Positions 1 to 5,702 of a stretch of 7,598 nt of DNA are shown here, one piece after another. The DNA is from Actinomycetota bacterium (lineage in GTDB: Bacteria > Actinomycetota > Actinomycetes > S36-B12), in contig DNXA01000169.1 of NCBI GenBank assembly GCA_003506065.1, positions 1 to 7,598 of the forward strand. The letters are read 5' to 3'. Position numbers and translations under genes: made by a program. The first letter of the stretch is position 1, and the number at the start of each line of letters is the position of its first letter. The notes beneath the pieces are model-generated. The model made no database searches. It saw only the letters and a list, made by a program, of their open reading frames with translations, and was not told where the DNA came from.

Positions 1-94
1 TGCCCGGCTTGACGTGCTGGAACTCAATGACGGTCCACAACTGTCCGTCGATGTTCAGGACAAGGCCGTTCTTCAGGTCGTTCGAGGTTGCCAC
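1..94 (-). CDS. efp: Elongation factor P, N-terminal fragment (runs off left edge)
   Basis: Only the first 31 codons are inside the window. They start with GTG at 94..92 and read (M)[12 protein letters not shown], then [17 protein letters not shown]. This is the characteristic N-terminus of elongation factor P: the KNG turn of the first KOW-like barrel domain, leading to the loop just before the conserved Lys/Arg at its tip. EF-P binds the ribosome near the P site and relieves stalling at polyproline stretches. The start is supported by a GGAG ribosome-binding sequence at 106..103, 8 nt upstream, and by alignment with actinobacterial EF-P proteins, which begin MATSND or MATTND. It follows aroQ after an 85-nt gap, the longest in the window, so it may have its own promoter. 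The modified residue and domains II and III lie outside the window. Confidence 0.93.
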   Translation of the reverse strand, partial: MATSNDLKNGLVLNIDGQLWTVIEFQHVKPG

Positions 95-102
95 GCGAAT
101 CA

Positions 103-106
103 CTCC
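103..106 (-). promoter_or_regulatory. Ribosome-binding site for efp
   Basis: GGAG (minus strand, 106..103) lies 8 nt before the GTG start of efp. It is a good Shine-Dalgarno match at normal spacing and supports the GTG as the true start. Confidence 0.65.
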
Positions 107-134
107 AGATGTACGTCAAATCAAGGGTCGCATG

Positions 135-140
135 ATCTTA
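135..140 (-). promoter_or_regulatory. Possible -10 element upstream of efp
   Basis: TAAGAT (minus strand, 140..135) fits the TAnnnT pattern of housekeeping-sigma -10 boxes and lies 40 nt before the efp start codon. No convincing -35 hexamer is visible 16-19 nt further upstream; the sequence there is close to CCCTGG. Actinobacterial promoters often have poor -35 boxes, so a promoter is possible but weakly supported. Its position in the longest intergenic gap, just before a gene often needed at high level, is the main reason to list it. Confidence 0.25.
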
Positions 141-150
141 CTCAGCCCTC

Positions 151-178
151 GACCCGACCAGGGTCACTCGCCAGACCC
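151..178 (-). repeat. Three GGGTC/GACCC arms forming two alternative short hairpins after aroQ
   Basis: Reading the minus strand, GGGTC (178..174), GACCC (165..161) and GGGTC (155..151) follow one another just after the aroQ stop codon. The middle arm can pair with either neighbour: an 8-nt loop with the first, a 5-nt loop with the second. Each stem is only 5 bp and no T-run follows, so this is not a convincing intrinsic terminator. It could be a weak terminator, a processing site or a chance feature of GC-rich DNA. Confidence 0.3.
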
Positions 179-179
179 G

Positions 180-614
180 CTAGCCCATTCTGGCGATCTG
201 CTCCAGGGCCAGAAGGTACGAATCAACCCCGAAGCCGGCAATCGTTCCCGTGGCGACACCCGAAATCACGGAGTTATGACGAAACTCCTCGCGAGCGGCC
301 GGATTGGACAGGTGAACCTCGATCAAAGGCTCGGTCAGCATCGCGCACGCATCACGAAGAGCGTAGGAGTAGTGCGTGAATGCAGCAGGATTCAGCACCA
401 CTGGCCAGCCCTGGTCGGCAGCCTCATGAAGCCAATTGATCAACTGGGCCTCGTCATTGGTCTGCCGAACCTCTGCAGCGAAGCCATGGGACGCAGCCGC
501 ATCCCGACACATCTGACTCAACTGCTCGAAAGTGGTGTGCCCATACACATCAGGCTCGCGCACGCCAAGCCTGTTCAGGTTCGGACCATTGAGCACGAGC
601 ACCGTTCGGGACAT
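180..614 (-). CDS. aroQ: 3-dehydroquinate dehydratase, type II
   Basis: This cytoplasmic enzyme (144 aa, typical for type II) dehydrates 3-dehydroquinate to 3-dehydroshikimate, the third step of the shikimate pathway. Type II enzymes are dodecamers with a flavodoxin-like fold. Visible motifs are NGPNLNRLG at residues 9-17; Arg19 and the catalytic Tyr24 in REPDVYG; QTNDE at 51-55; Asn75 and His81 in the NPAAFTH segment; the EVHLSN segment with His101; and REEFRH with Arg108 and Arg112. Arg19, Tyr24, Asn75, His81, His101 and Arg112 sit at the same numbers as the key residues of the M. tuberculosis enzyme. The ATG at 614..612 is the first start codon after an in-frame TAG a few codons upstream, so the start is well fixed, although the ribosome-binding sequence is weak. 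It follows aroB by 32 nt and ends in TAG. Some loop residues differ from the usual consensus (Ala56 and Ala77 where Gly is common; Pro-Ala after SN at 105-106). Confidence 0.97.
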   Translation of the reverse strand: MSRTVLVLNGPNLNRLGVREPDVYGHTTFEQLSQMCRDAAASHGFAAEVRQTNDEAQLINWLHEAADQGWPVVLNPAAFTHYSYALRDACAMLTEPLIEVHLSNPAAREEFRHNSVISGVATGTIAGFGVDSYLLALEQIARMG

Positions 615-646
615 GGCCCAAGACTAATGCGAAGCCGTGTGGATCT

Positions 647-1735
647 TCAGCGTGCAATCGCCGTATACGCCGCTTCAAGGAGCTCTGCGTCCGGCCCGTC
701 CCAAGATTCGGGAGAACCAATGGCATCGAGCACGACGAATCGGATCACCGAACCACGCGCCTTCTTGTCCAGCCCCATGGCATGGATCAGTTCCGGCCAG
801 TGACCGGAGGGATATGAAGTCGGCAGACCAAGGCTGGCAAGAATCTCAAAATGCAGGGCTGCATCCTGGGGACTCAAACGCCCTCCGAGCCGAGCCAGCT
901 CGGCCACGAAGCACATGCCGACGCTGATCGCTGCACCGTGCCGCCACGAATACTGTTCGAGATTTTCCACAGCGTGACCAAGAGTGTGACCGTAATTCAG
1001 GACCTCTCGCCCGAGCGCGGCCCCCGCCCGTGTCTCTCGGAAATCTGCGCTCACAACGGTGGCCTTGACCTGAACGGCACGAGCAATGAGGTCGAGCATG
1101 ACATCACTTGTCGGATCGGTTGCAGCCACGAGATCAGTCTGAAGAATGCGAAGAATCTCCGGGTCAGAGGTGAACCCGACTTTCACCACCTCAGCCAGGC
1201 CCGCATTGATGTCGCTTTGATCCAGTGTCTCCAGCAGATCCGCATCGCAGATCACGCCGACAGGGCTGTAGAAGGCGCCCACGAGATTCTTGCCAGCGGC
1301 CGTGTTGATGCCCGTCTTGCCACCGACAGCGGCATCCACCATGCCGAGCACTGTTGTTGGCACATGCACCAATCGGATGCCGCGCAGCCAGGTGGCGGCC
1401 GTGAACCCGGCCAGATCAGTCGTCGCGCCGCCGCCCAGGCCGATGATCGTGTCGTTGCGCGTGAATCCCGCGGCGCCCAATTGCGCCCAGCACTGGGCAA
1501 GCACCTCGCTGGTCTTGGCGGCTTCAGCATCGGGGAGTTGGATGGCAAGCACCACATACCCCAACTCGGCCAACATCGATTCGATGCTTGCAGCTCGTTG
1601 CTTCAGCGTCGGCGCATGAACGAGCGCGATACGCGTAGAGCCTTCGACCAGACCAGCAAGTTCGGGCAGGATGCTGCGGCCGATGACGACCTCATACTCG
1701 CGCTCTGCAACAACGCGAATGCGTCGACTAATCAT
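647..1735 (-). CDS. aroB: 3-dehydroquinate synthase
   Basis: AroB converts DAHP to 3-dehydroquinate, the second shikimate-pathway step, using NAD+ and a divalent metal, usually Zn2+. With the chosen start it is 362 aa, the usual family length. The NAD-binding region has GGGATTDLAG at 101-110, then PTT at 126-128 and VGGKTGIN at 137-144, with Lys149 in AAGKN. Predicted metal ligands are Glu182 (GLAEVVK), His250 (NYGHTLGH, which also contains His254) and His266 (RHG). The start ATG at 1735..1733 overlaps the last 8 nt of aroK (ATGATTAG contains both the start and the aroK stop), which suggests translational coupling. A GGGGG run lies 5 nt upstream. An in-frame ATG at 1771 would add 12 residues ([12 protein letters not shown]); it has a better ribosome-binding sequence but the extra residues do not resemble AroB. 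The gene ends in TGA, 32 nt before aroQ. Function is certain; the start is less so. Confidence 0.96.
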   Translation of the reverse strand: MISRRIRVVAEREYEVVIGRSILPELAGLVEGSTRIALVHAPTLKQRAASIESMLAELGYVVLAIQLPDAEAAKTSEVLAQCWAQLGAAGFTRNDTIIGLGGGATTDLAGFTAATWLRGIRLVHVPTTVLGMVDAAVGGKTGINTAAGKNLVGAFYSPVGVICDADLLETLDQSDINAGLAEVVKVGFTSDPEILRILQTDLVAATDPTSDVMLDLIARAVQVKATVVSADFRETRAGAALGREVLNYGHTLGHAVENLEQYSWRHGAAISVGMCFVAELARLGGRLSPQDAALHFEILASLGLPTSYPSGHWPELIHAMGLDKKARGSVIRFVVLDAIGSPESWDGPDAELLEAAYTAIAR

Positions 1736-2246
1736 CGACGCCCCCAGCCTTGAGCAGCGCAACGAGCTCATCGACCACCTCGCGAACCTTGCGGCCGCTT
1801 GTATTCACCGTGATCGTGCTGACTTCTTCGTAGAGGGGGGCTCGTTCGGCCATGAGCTCGGCCATCTTCCCGCGCACGTTGCCGATCAGGAGCGGGCGCG
1901 CGGTGTTCATGCCAACCCGACTCGTGGCCGAGGCAATATCCACTTGCAGCCAGATGACCTGGGTGCCCTTCAAGGCTTCACGAGTCAACGGGTTCAGGAT
2001 CGCACCGCCACCGAGAGCGATGACGCCGTTACAGTCACGCAAGGCAGTGGCGATAGCTGACCGTTCCCTCGCGCGAAATTCGGGTTCGCCCAGAGTGACG
2101 AAGATGTCCGAGACCGACATTCCAGCCTCGGATTCGATGAGCGCATCCACGTCGGCGAACTCAAGGCCCAGAGCAGCAGCAAGTCGCTTGCCTACCGTTG
2201 ACTTGCCAGCTCCGGGGGCACCCACCAGTACCGCCACCGGACTCAT
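1728..2246 (-). CDS. aroK: Shikimate kinase
   Basis: AroK phosphorylates shikimate to shikimate-3-phosphate with ATP, the fifth pathway step, in the cytoplasm. It is 172 aa, typical for this small P-loop kinase. The Walker A loop is GAPGAGKST at residues 9-17. The shikimate-binding residues Asp34 (ADVDALIE) and Arg58 (EFRARER), and the GGG at 79-81, agree in number with the M. tuberculosis enzyme. Arg117 in the lid (ARPLL) and Arg135 near the C-terminus (ERAPLY) complete the substrate and ATP contacts. Its ATG at 2246 overlaps the aroC stop in an ATGA junction, and its 3' end overlaps the aroB start by 8 nt. The sequence before the ATG has no clear Shine-Dalgarno match, so translation probably depends on ribosomes finishing aroC. 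Confidence 0.97.
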   Translation of the reverse strand: MSPVAVLVGAPGAGKSTVGKRLAAALGLEFADVDALIESEAGMSVSDIFVTLGEPEFRARERSAIATALRDCNGVIALGGGAILNPLTREALKGTQVIWLQVDIASATSRVGMNTARPLLIGNVRGKMAELMAERAPLYEEVSTITVNTSGRKVREVVDELVALLKAGGVDD

Positions 2247-3421
2247 CGGATCGTCAGGTTGTCGAGATAGGTCTGCACGTTTCGCTTGGTCTCGGCCACG
2301 CTGTCGCCACCGAACTTCTCAGTGATCGCATCGGCCAGGACCAGAGCGACCATTGCCTCGGCGACCACACCTGCAGCAGGAACTGCACAGACATCGGAAC
2401 GCTGATTGATGGCCGGTGCAGCTTGCCCCGTTGCCACATCAACTGTGCGCAGAGCACGCGGAATCGTCGAGATCGGCTTCATGGCTGCGCGCACCCGAAG
2501 GGTCTCACCTGTCGACATGCCACCCTCGGTGCCGCCGGATTTGCCCGAGGTGCGCTCAAGCCCCGACTCCCCCGCGATGATCTCGTCCTGAGCGTCGCTT
2601 CCACGAACAGCAGCAAGCCCGAAGCCGTCGCCGATCTCGACCCCCTTGATCGCCTGGATGCCCATGAGGGCAGCGGCCAATTTGGAATCCAAGCGGCGGT
2701 CCCAGTGCACATGGCTGCCCAGGCCCGGAGGCAAGTTCGTGGCGATGACTTCCACCACACCGCCCAGGGTGTCGCCTTCACGATGAGCCAGGCTCACCTC
2801 TTCCTCCATCGCTGCGGCGGAAGTCGGATCAAAGCAGCGAGCGGGATCCTCATCGATGGCAGCCAGATCAGCCGGGGTGGGAAGCAGCCCCTCCGGCGCA
2901 GCGACCGAACCGATGCGAACCACGTGGCTGAAGACCTCAATATCTGCAATCTGGCGCAGGAATGCCTTGGCCACGGCGCCGAGTGCTACTCGTGCTGCTG
3001 TCTCGCGCGCACTCGCCCGCTCAAGAATCGGCCGGGCATCAAGGAAGCCGTACTTCTGCATGCCGACAAGATCCGCATGTCCGGGGCGTGGCCGGGTCAA
3101 TGGCGCGTTGCGGGCAAGGCTGGCCAACTCATCGGCATCCACCGGATCCGGGGACATGACGACCTGCCACTTGGGCCACTCGGTGTTGCCAACCTCGATT
3201 GCCACCGGGCCGCCCAAGGTGAGTCCGTGGCGGATGCCGCCGATGATGCGGACCTCGTCCTTCTCGAACTTCATTCGGGCGCCGCGTCCAACGCCAAGTC
3301 GACGCCTTTGCAACTCCACCGAAATATCCTCGGAGGTCACTTCGATACCCGCAGGCAGGCCTTCGACGATCGCTACAAGGGCTGGACCATGCGATTCACC
3401 CGCAGTCAGCCAACGCACCAT
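2243..3421 (-). CDS. aroC: Chorismate synthase
   Basis: AroC makes chorismate from 5-enolpyruvylshikimate-3-phosphate, the last step of the pathway, using reduced FMN in a reaction with no net redox change. The protein is 392 aa, the usual bacterial length. Conserved motifs appear in order: GESHG at 8-12 with His11, the RPGHAD motif at 112-117 with His115, [13 protein letters not shown] at 137-149, [16 protein letters not shown] at 245-260, [11 protein letters not shown] at 296-306, KPIST at 315-319, and [11 protein letters not shown] at 341-351. The two histidines are the conserved active-site pair. ATG 3421 is the first start after an in-frame TGA only a few codons upstream and has AGGA 7 nt before it, so the start is firm. 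It is separated from aroE by 44 nt that contain an inverted repeat, and overlaps aroK by ATGA. The strong ribosome-binding site suggests independent initiation, with aroK and aroB coupled to it. Confidence 0.98.
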   Translation of the reverse strand: MVRWLTAGESHGPALVAIVEGLPAGIEVTSEDISVELQRRRLGVGRGARMKFEKDEVRIIGGIRHGLTLGGPVAIEVGNTEWPKWQVVMSPDPVDADELASLARNAPLTRPRPGHADLVGMQKYGFLDARPILERASARETAARVALGAVAKAFLRQIADIEVFSHVVRIGSVAAPEGLLPTPADLAAIDEDPARCFDPTSAAAMEEEVSLAHREGDTLGGVVEVIATNLPPGLGSHVHWDRRLDSKLAAALMGIQAIKGVEIGDGFGLAAVRGSDAQDEIIAGESGLERTSGKSGGTEGGMSTGETLRVRAAMKPISTIPRALRTVDVATGQAAPAINQRSDVCAVPAAGVVAEAMVALVLADAITEKFGGDSVAETKRNVQTYLDNLTIR

Positions 3422-3428
3422 GCCCCAA

Positions 3429-3432
3429 TCCT
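3429..3432 (-). promoter_or_regulatory. Ribosome-binding site for aroC
   Basis: AGGA (minus strand, 3432..3429) lies 7 nt before the aroC ATG. It is one of the clearest Shine-Dalgarno sequences in the cluster and, with the upstream in-frame TGA, decides the aroC start. Confidence 0.65.
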
Positions 3433-3448
3433 GTCAGATCGCCAATTG

Positions 3449-3464
3449 CAGCGTCGGCACGCTG
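3449..3464 (-). repeat. Perfect inverted repeat between aroE and aroC
   Basis: On the minus strand CAGCGT (3464..3459), loop GCCG, ACGCTG (3454..3449) form a perfect 6-bp stem with a 4-nt loop. It begins 1 nt after the aroE TGA. An 8-bp palindrome, CTGATCAG (3469..3462), overlaps the aroE stop codon and the first arm. No T-run follows, so it is unlikely to be a classical intrinsic terminator; about 27 nt then lead to the aroC start. It may act as an intercistronic stem for transcript processing or stability, or be a binding site, or have no role. Confidence 0.4.
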
Positions 3465-3465
3465 A

Positions 3466-4254
3466 TCAGTTGAGAGCAGCGCGCATCGCATCCACTGGTG
3501 CGTGCCGACCTGTCATGAGCTGGACCTGCTCTACCGCCTGCCACAACAGCATGGATCTTCCACTTGCTATCCGGGCGTTGGGCCAGGCAGCAGCAAGTGG
3601 CGTTGGCCATGGGTGGTAGGCCACATCCAGGAGCGCCGCAGATGTCGTTCCGGCCACCTGGGCCCAGCTTGCGCCTGCATCTCCAGGCAGTGAACTGATG
3701 ACCAAAGCGACGTCGAGGCTTTCTGGCCTCGGCAGCCAATCCACGGCAGTCGCCGCGATGTCGAATGACTGAGCCAGTTGGATCAATTCGGCGACCTGCT
3801 CAGGTCGGCGGGCGGTCAATCCGAGGGTCTGCACCTGCATCTGTGCCAATGCTGCGATTGCACTGCGAGCAGTGGCGCCCGCTCCCAGGATGAGGGCGGA
3901 CGGGAGCCTGGATTGAAGACCAATCTCCTCCAACGAGCGAACAATTCCCGTGACATCAGTGTTCGTGCCCAACCAGCCAGCTTCAGTTGGCAGCAGAGTG
4001 TTCACCGATCTGATGGTCAATGCCGTGGAATCCACCTCCGTGCACAGGCCAATTGCCACCTCCTTCAGTGGCATGGTCAGTGAAAGTCCGGCCCACGTGT
4101 CATCAAGTTGCTCAAGAAATGCTTGAAGCTCGCTCTCCTGGACTTCGATCGCCTCGTAGGTCCAATCAAGGTCAAGGGCGGCATAGGCAGCTCGGTGCAG
4201 AGCTGGACTCAGACTGTGGGCGATCGGCGACCCGAGCACCGCGGCACGCTTCAC
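3466..4254 (-). CDS. aroE: Shikimate dehydrogenase
   Basis: AroE reduces 3-dehydroshikimate to shikimate with NADPH, the fourth pathway step. With the chosen GTG start it is 262 aa, slightly short of the roughly 270 typical of the family but complete. The N-terminal substrate domain shows LGSPIAHSLSP, with shikimate-binding Ser14 and Ser16, then SLTMPLK with catalytic Lys64, Asn85 (SVNTLL) and catalytic Asp100 (TNTD). The Rossmann domain carries GAGATARS at 124-131. The usual NRT cofactor motif is replaced by ARR at about 148-150, which still offers arginine for the NADP phosphate. The C-terminus has DVAYHPWPTPL and GRSMLLWQAV. GTG 4254 is 4 nt after the mltG stop. A longer in-frame reading reaches 4329, but those extra 25 residues overlap mltG and do not resemble AroE. 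The purine-rich GGTTGAGGGG before GTG can serve as the ribosome-binding site. Confidence 0.94.
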   Translation of the reverse strand: MKRAAVLGSPIAHSLSPALHRAAYAALDLDWTYEAIEVQESELQAFLEQLDDTWAGLSLTMPLKEVAIGLCTEVDSTALTIRSVNTLLPTEAGWLGTNTDVTGIVRSLEEIGLQSRLPSALILGAGATARSAIAALAQMQVQTLGLTARRPEQVAELIQLAQSFDIAATAVDWLPRPESLDVALVISSLPGDAGASWAQVAGTTSAALLDVAYHPWPTPLAAAWPNARIASGRSMLLWQAVEQVQLMTGRHAPVDAMRAALN

Positions 4255-4258
4255 CCCC

Positions 4259-5284
4259 TCAACCCTGATTCCTGAGGTATTCCTGCAACACAGCCTTGTC
4301 TCGCAGGAATTTCTGGTAATTGCGGGCAAACCTGGTCTCGCCGGTATCGGGATTCACCGTGACGAAGTACAACCACCTTCCCTTCGCGGGGGCAAGGGCT
4401 GCCTCAATCGCTGCAGTTCCCGGTGAGTTAATGGGCGTTGGCGGCAGACCCCTGTTGACGTAGGTGTTGTAGGGAGTGTCGCTCTTGAGTTGATCGGCTG
4501 TGAGACTGATCTGGGTGATCCCAAGGCCGTAGGCGACTGTTGAGTCCAGTTGCAAGGGCATGTCCGCATCAAGGCGGTTGTAGATCACCCTGGCCACTTT
4601 GGCGTAGTCGGCGGGGTGCCCCTCAGCCTGGATCATCGACGCGATGATCACGACGCTGTATGGATCCAACTGTTGAGCTGCTGACCGACTCTCCAGATCA
4701 AGGTCACGGCTTTCCTGATTGAAGCGCTCAACGAGCATCTTCAGCACAGCACTTGCCGTTTCGTCACCCGCAAGGTCGTAGCTCGCCGGAAAGAGCAAGC
4801 CCTCTGGCATATCTCCCGCCCAGGCAGGGATCCCCAGACTCTCGGGCTCTGCCAAGGCGTCGTCGAAGGCCTCCTTCGGGATTCCCGTTGCCTCAGATGA
4901 AGCGTCGATGCTCTGCGAAAGGCGTAGGCCTTCGGGAAGCACGAGTCGGCTGTCCGCGCGCGATTTCGGATCGAGCATCAACTCAAGCGCACCTTCGCCG
5001 CTCATCTGCTGGCGCAGGGTGTACCGGCCAGGTCCGATGGTCTGGGCCTTGTCATTGGACTTGGCAGCATCAAGAAACGCCGTGTCAGAGGCCACCACTC
5101 CAGCCGCTACCAAGGTGTTGGCAATGCCCGACAGGGAATCGCCACGCACAACGATCACGACAGCCTCGCCCGAACCCGGCCCGGAGAAGTCACTTCCGCC
5201 GCGGCTGGTGACAAACACCAGGAGCAGTGCCAGCAGGGCGACAACTGAGACCACCAAGGTGATCAGCCGATTGCGACGCGTCAT
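4259..5284 (-). CDS. mltG: Endolytic murein transglycosylase MltG (YceG-like)
   Basis: MltG is a membrane-anchored lytic transglycosylase that cleaves nascent glycan strands during cell-wall synthesis and is thought to set glycan length. The 341-aa product has a short basic N-terminus (MTRRNR) and one membrane segment at about residues 7-26. An extracytoplasmic LysM-like region at about 40-105 includes VVRGDSLSGIANTL and GPGRYTL. The YceG catalytic domain follows: EGLLFPASYDL at 161-171; ASMIQAEG at 215-222, with the likely catalytic Glu221; ARVIYNRL at 231-238; LQLDSTVAYGLG at 244-255; YNTYVNRGLPPTPINSPG at 272-289; and WLYFV at 304-308. ATG 5284 overlaps the ruvX stop in an ATGA junction. 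The frame stays open upstream to 6004, but those 240 codons overlap ruvX and alaS and do not look like protein. The ribosome-binding sequence is weak, consistent with coupling to ruvX. The gene ends 4 nt before aroE. Confidence 0.95.
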   Translation of the reverse strand: MTRRNRLITLVVSVVALLALLLVFVTSRGGSDFSGPGSGEAVVIVVRGDSLSGIANTLVAAGVVASDTAFLDAAKSNDKAQTIGPGRYTLRQQMSGEGALELMLDPKSRADSRLVLPEGLRLSQSIDASSEATGIPKEAFDDALAEPESLGIPAWAGDMPEGLLFPASYDLAGDETASAVLKMLVERFNQESRDLDLESRSAAQQLDPYSVVIIASMIQAEGHPADYAKVARVIYNRLDADMPLQLDSTVAYGLGITQISLTADQLKSDTPYNTYVNRGLPPTPINSPGTAAIEAALAPAKGRWLYFVTVNPDTGETRFARNYQKFLRDKAVLQEYLRNQG

Positions 5285-5700
5285 CGCTTCGCCCGGCTCT
5301 CCAAGACGAACTGCAGCAGCACGACCGCTGAAGCGCTGTCGATGGCAGAGCGTGAGTTCTTCACCGTCCGGCCGGCCGCATGCAAGCCACGTTGAGCCTG
5401 CACAGTCGTGAGGCGTTCGTCGACCAATCGGACGGGAACCTCGGTGGTGCCTTCGAGTTGCGCTGCCCACTGGCGGGCCATGTCCGCGGATGCGCCTTCT
5501 GTGCCATCCATCTTCAGCGGAAGCCCCACAATGATCTCCACCGCCGAATACTCGTCGATCAATGCAAGCACTTGGGAGACTGCTGAGTCTCCTGCCGGCA
5601 CGCTGTCGAGCGGCACAGCAAGGACCTGACCCGCGTCGCTTCGCGCTACGCCGATGCGCACAGTGCCGACATCGCAGGCAAGGAGCACGCCGGCGGGCAC
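5281..5700 (-). CDS. ruvX: RuvX/YqgF, RNase H-fold nuclease for pre-16S rRNA maturation
   Basis: RuvX (YqgF) is a small RNase H-like protein required for 5' end maturation of 16S rRNA; older annotations call it a putative Holliday junction resolvase. The product is 139 aa, the usual size. Family motifs are ACDVGTVRIGVARSD at residues 8-22 with Asp10, EIIVGLPLKMDGTEG at 55-69, LVDERLTT at 92-99 with Asp94 and Glu95, and IDSASAVVLLQ at 120-130 with Asp121. Asp10, Asp121 and the acidic pair at 94-95 are the expected metal-binding residues. The start is GTG at 5700, the most upstream usable start codon in the frame, with AGG about 6 nt before it. It lies 2 nt after the alaS stop and overlaps mltG by ATGA, so its translation is probably coupled to both neighbours. 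The alaS-ruvX-mltG order is common in Actinomycetota. Confidence 0.95.
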   Translation of the reverse strand: MPAGVLLACDVGTVRIGVARSDAGQVLAVPLDSVPAGDSAVSQVLALIDEYSAVEIIVGLPLKMDGTEGASADMARQWAAQLEGTTEVPVRLVDERLTTVQAQRGLHAAGRTVKNSRSAIDSASAVVLLQFVLESRAKR

Positions 5701-5702
5701 AG

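Noticed and set aside
9..803. 264-codon open frame on the plus strand over efp, aroQ and aroB
   Set aside because: It crosses three genes and two intergenic gaps on the opposite strand, has no ribosome-binding sequence of note and no recognisable domain.
851..1753. 300-codon open frame on the plus strand opposite aroB
   Set aside because: It is the antisense shadow of aroB, with no recognisable motif and low-complexity His/Arg-rich composition.
3449..3464. Intrinsic terminator after aroE
   Set aside because: The stem is only 6 bp, no T-run follows, and aroC begins within 30 nt, so it is listed as an inverted repeat rather than a terminator.
2198..3619. 473-codon open frame on the plus strand opposite aroC
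   Set aside because: It is antisense to an unmistakable chorismate synthase, has Arg/His/Cys-rich composition with no domain, and reads through several gene boundaries. GC-rich codon use commonly keeps such antisense frames open.
4255..4329. 25-residue N-terminal extension of AroE
   Set aside because: It overlaps the end of mltG, contains Cys-rich sequence unlike AroE, and the family N-terminus fits the GTG at 4254.
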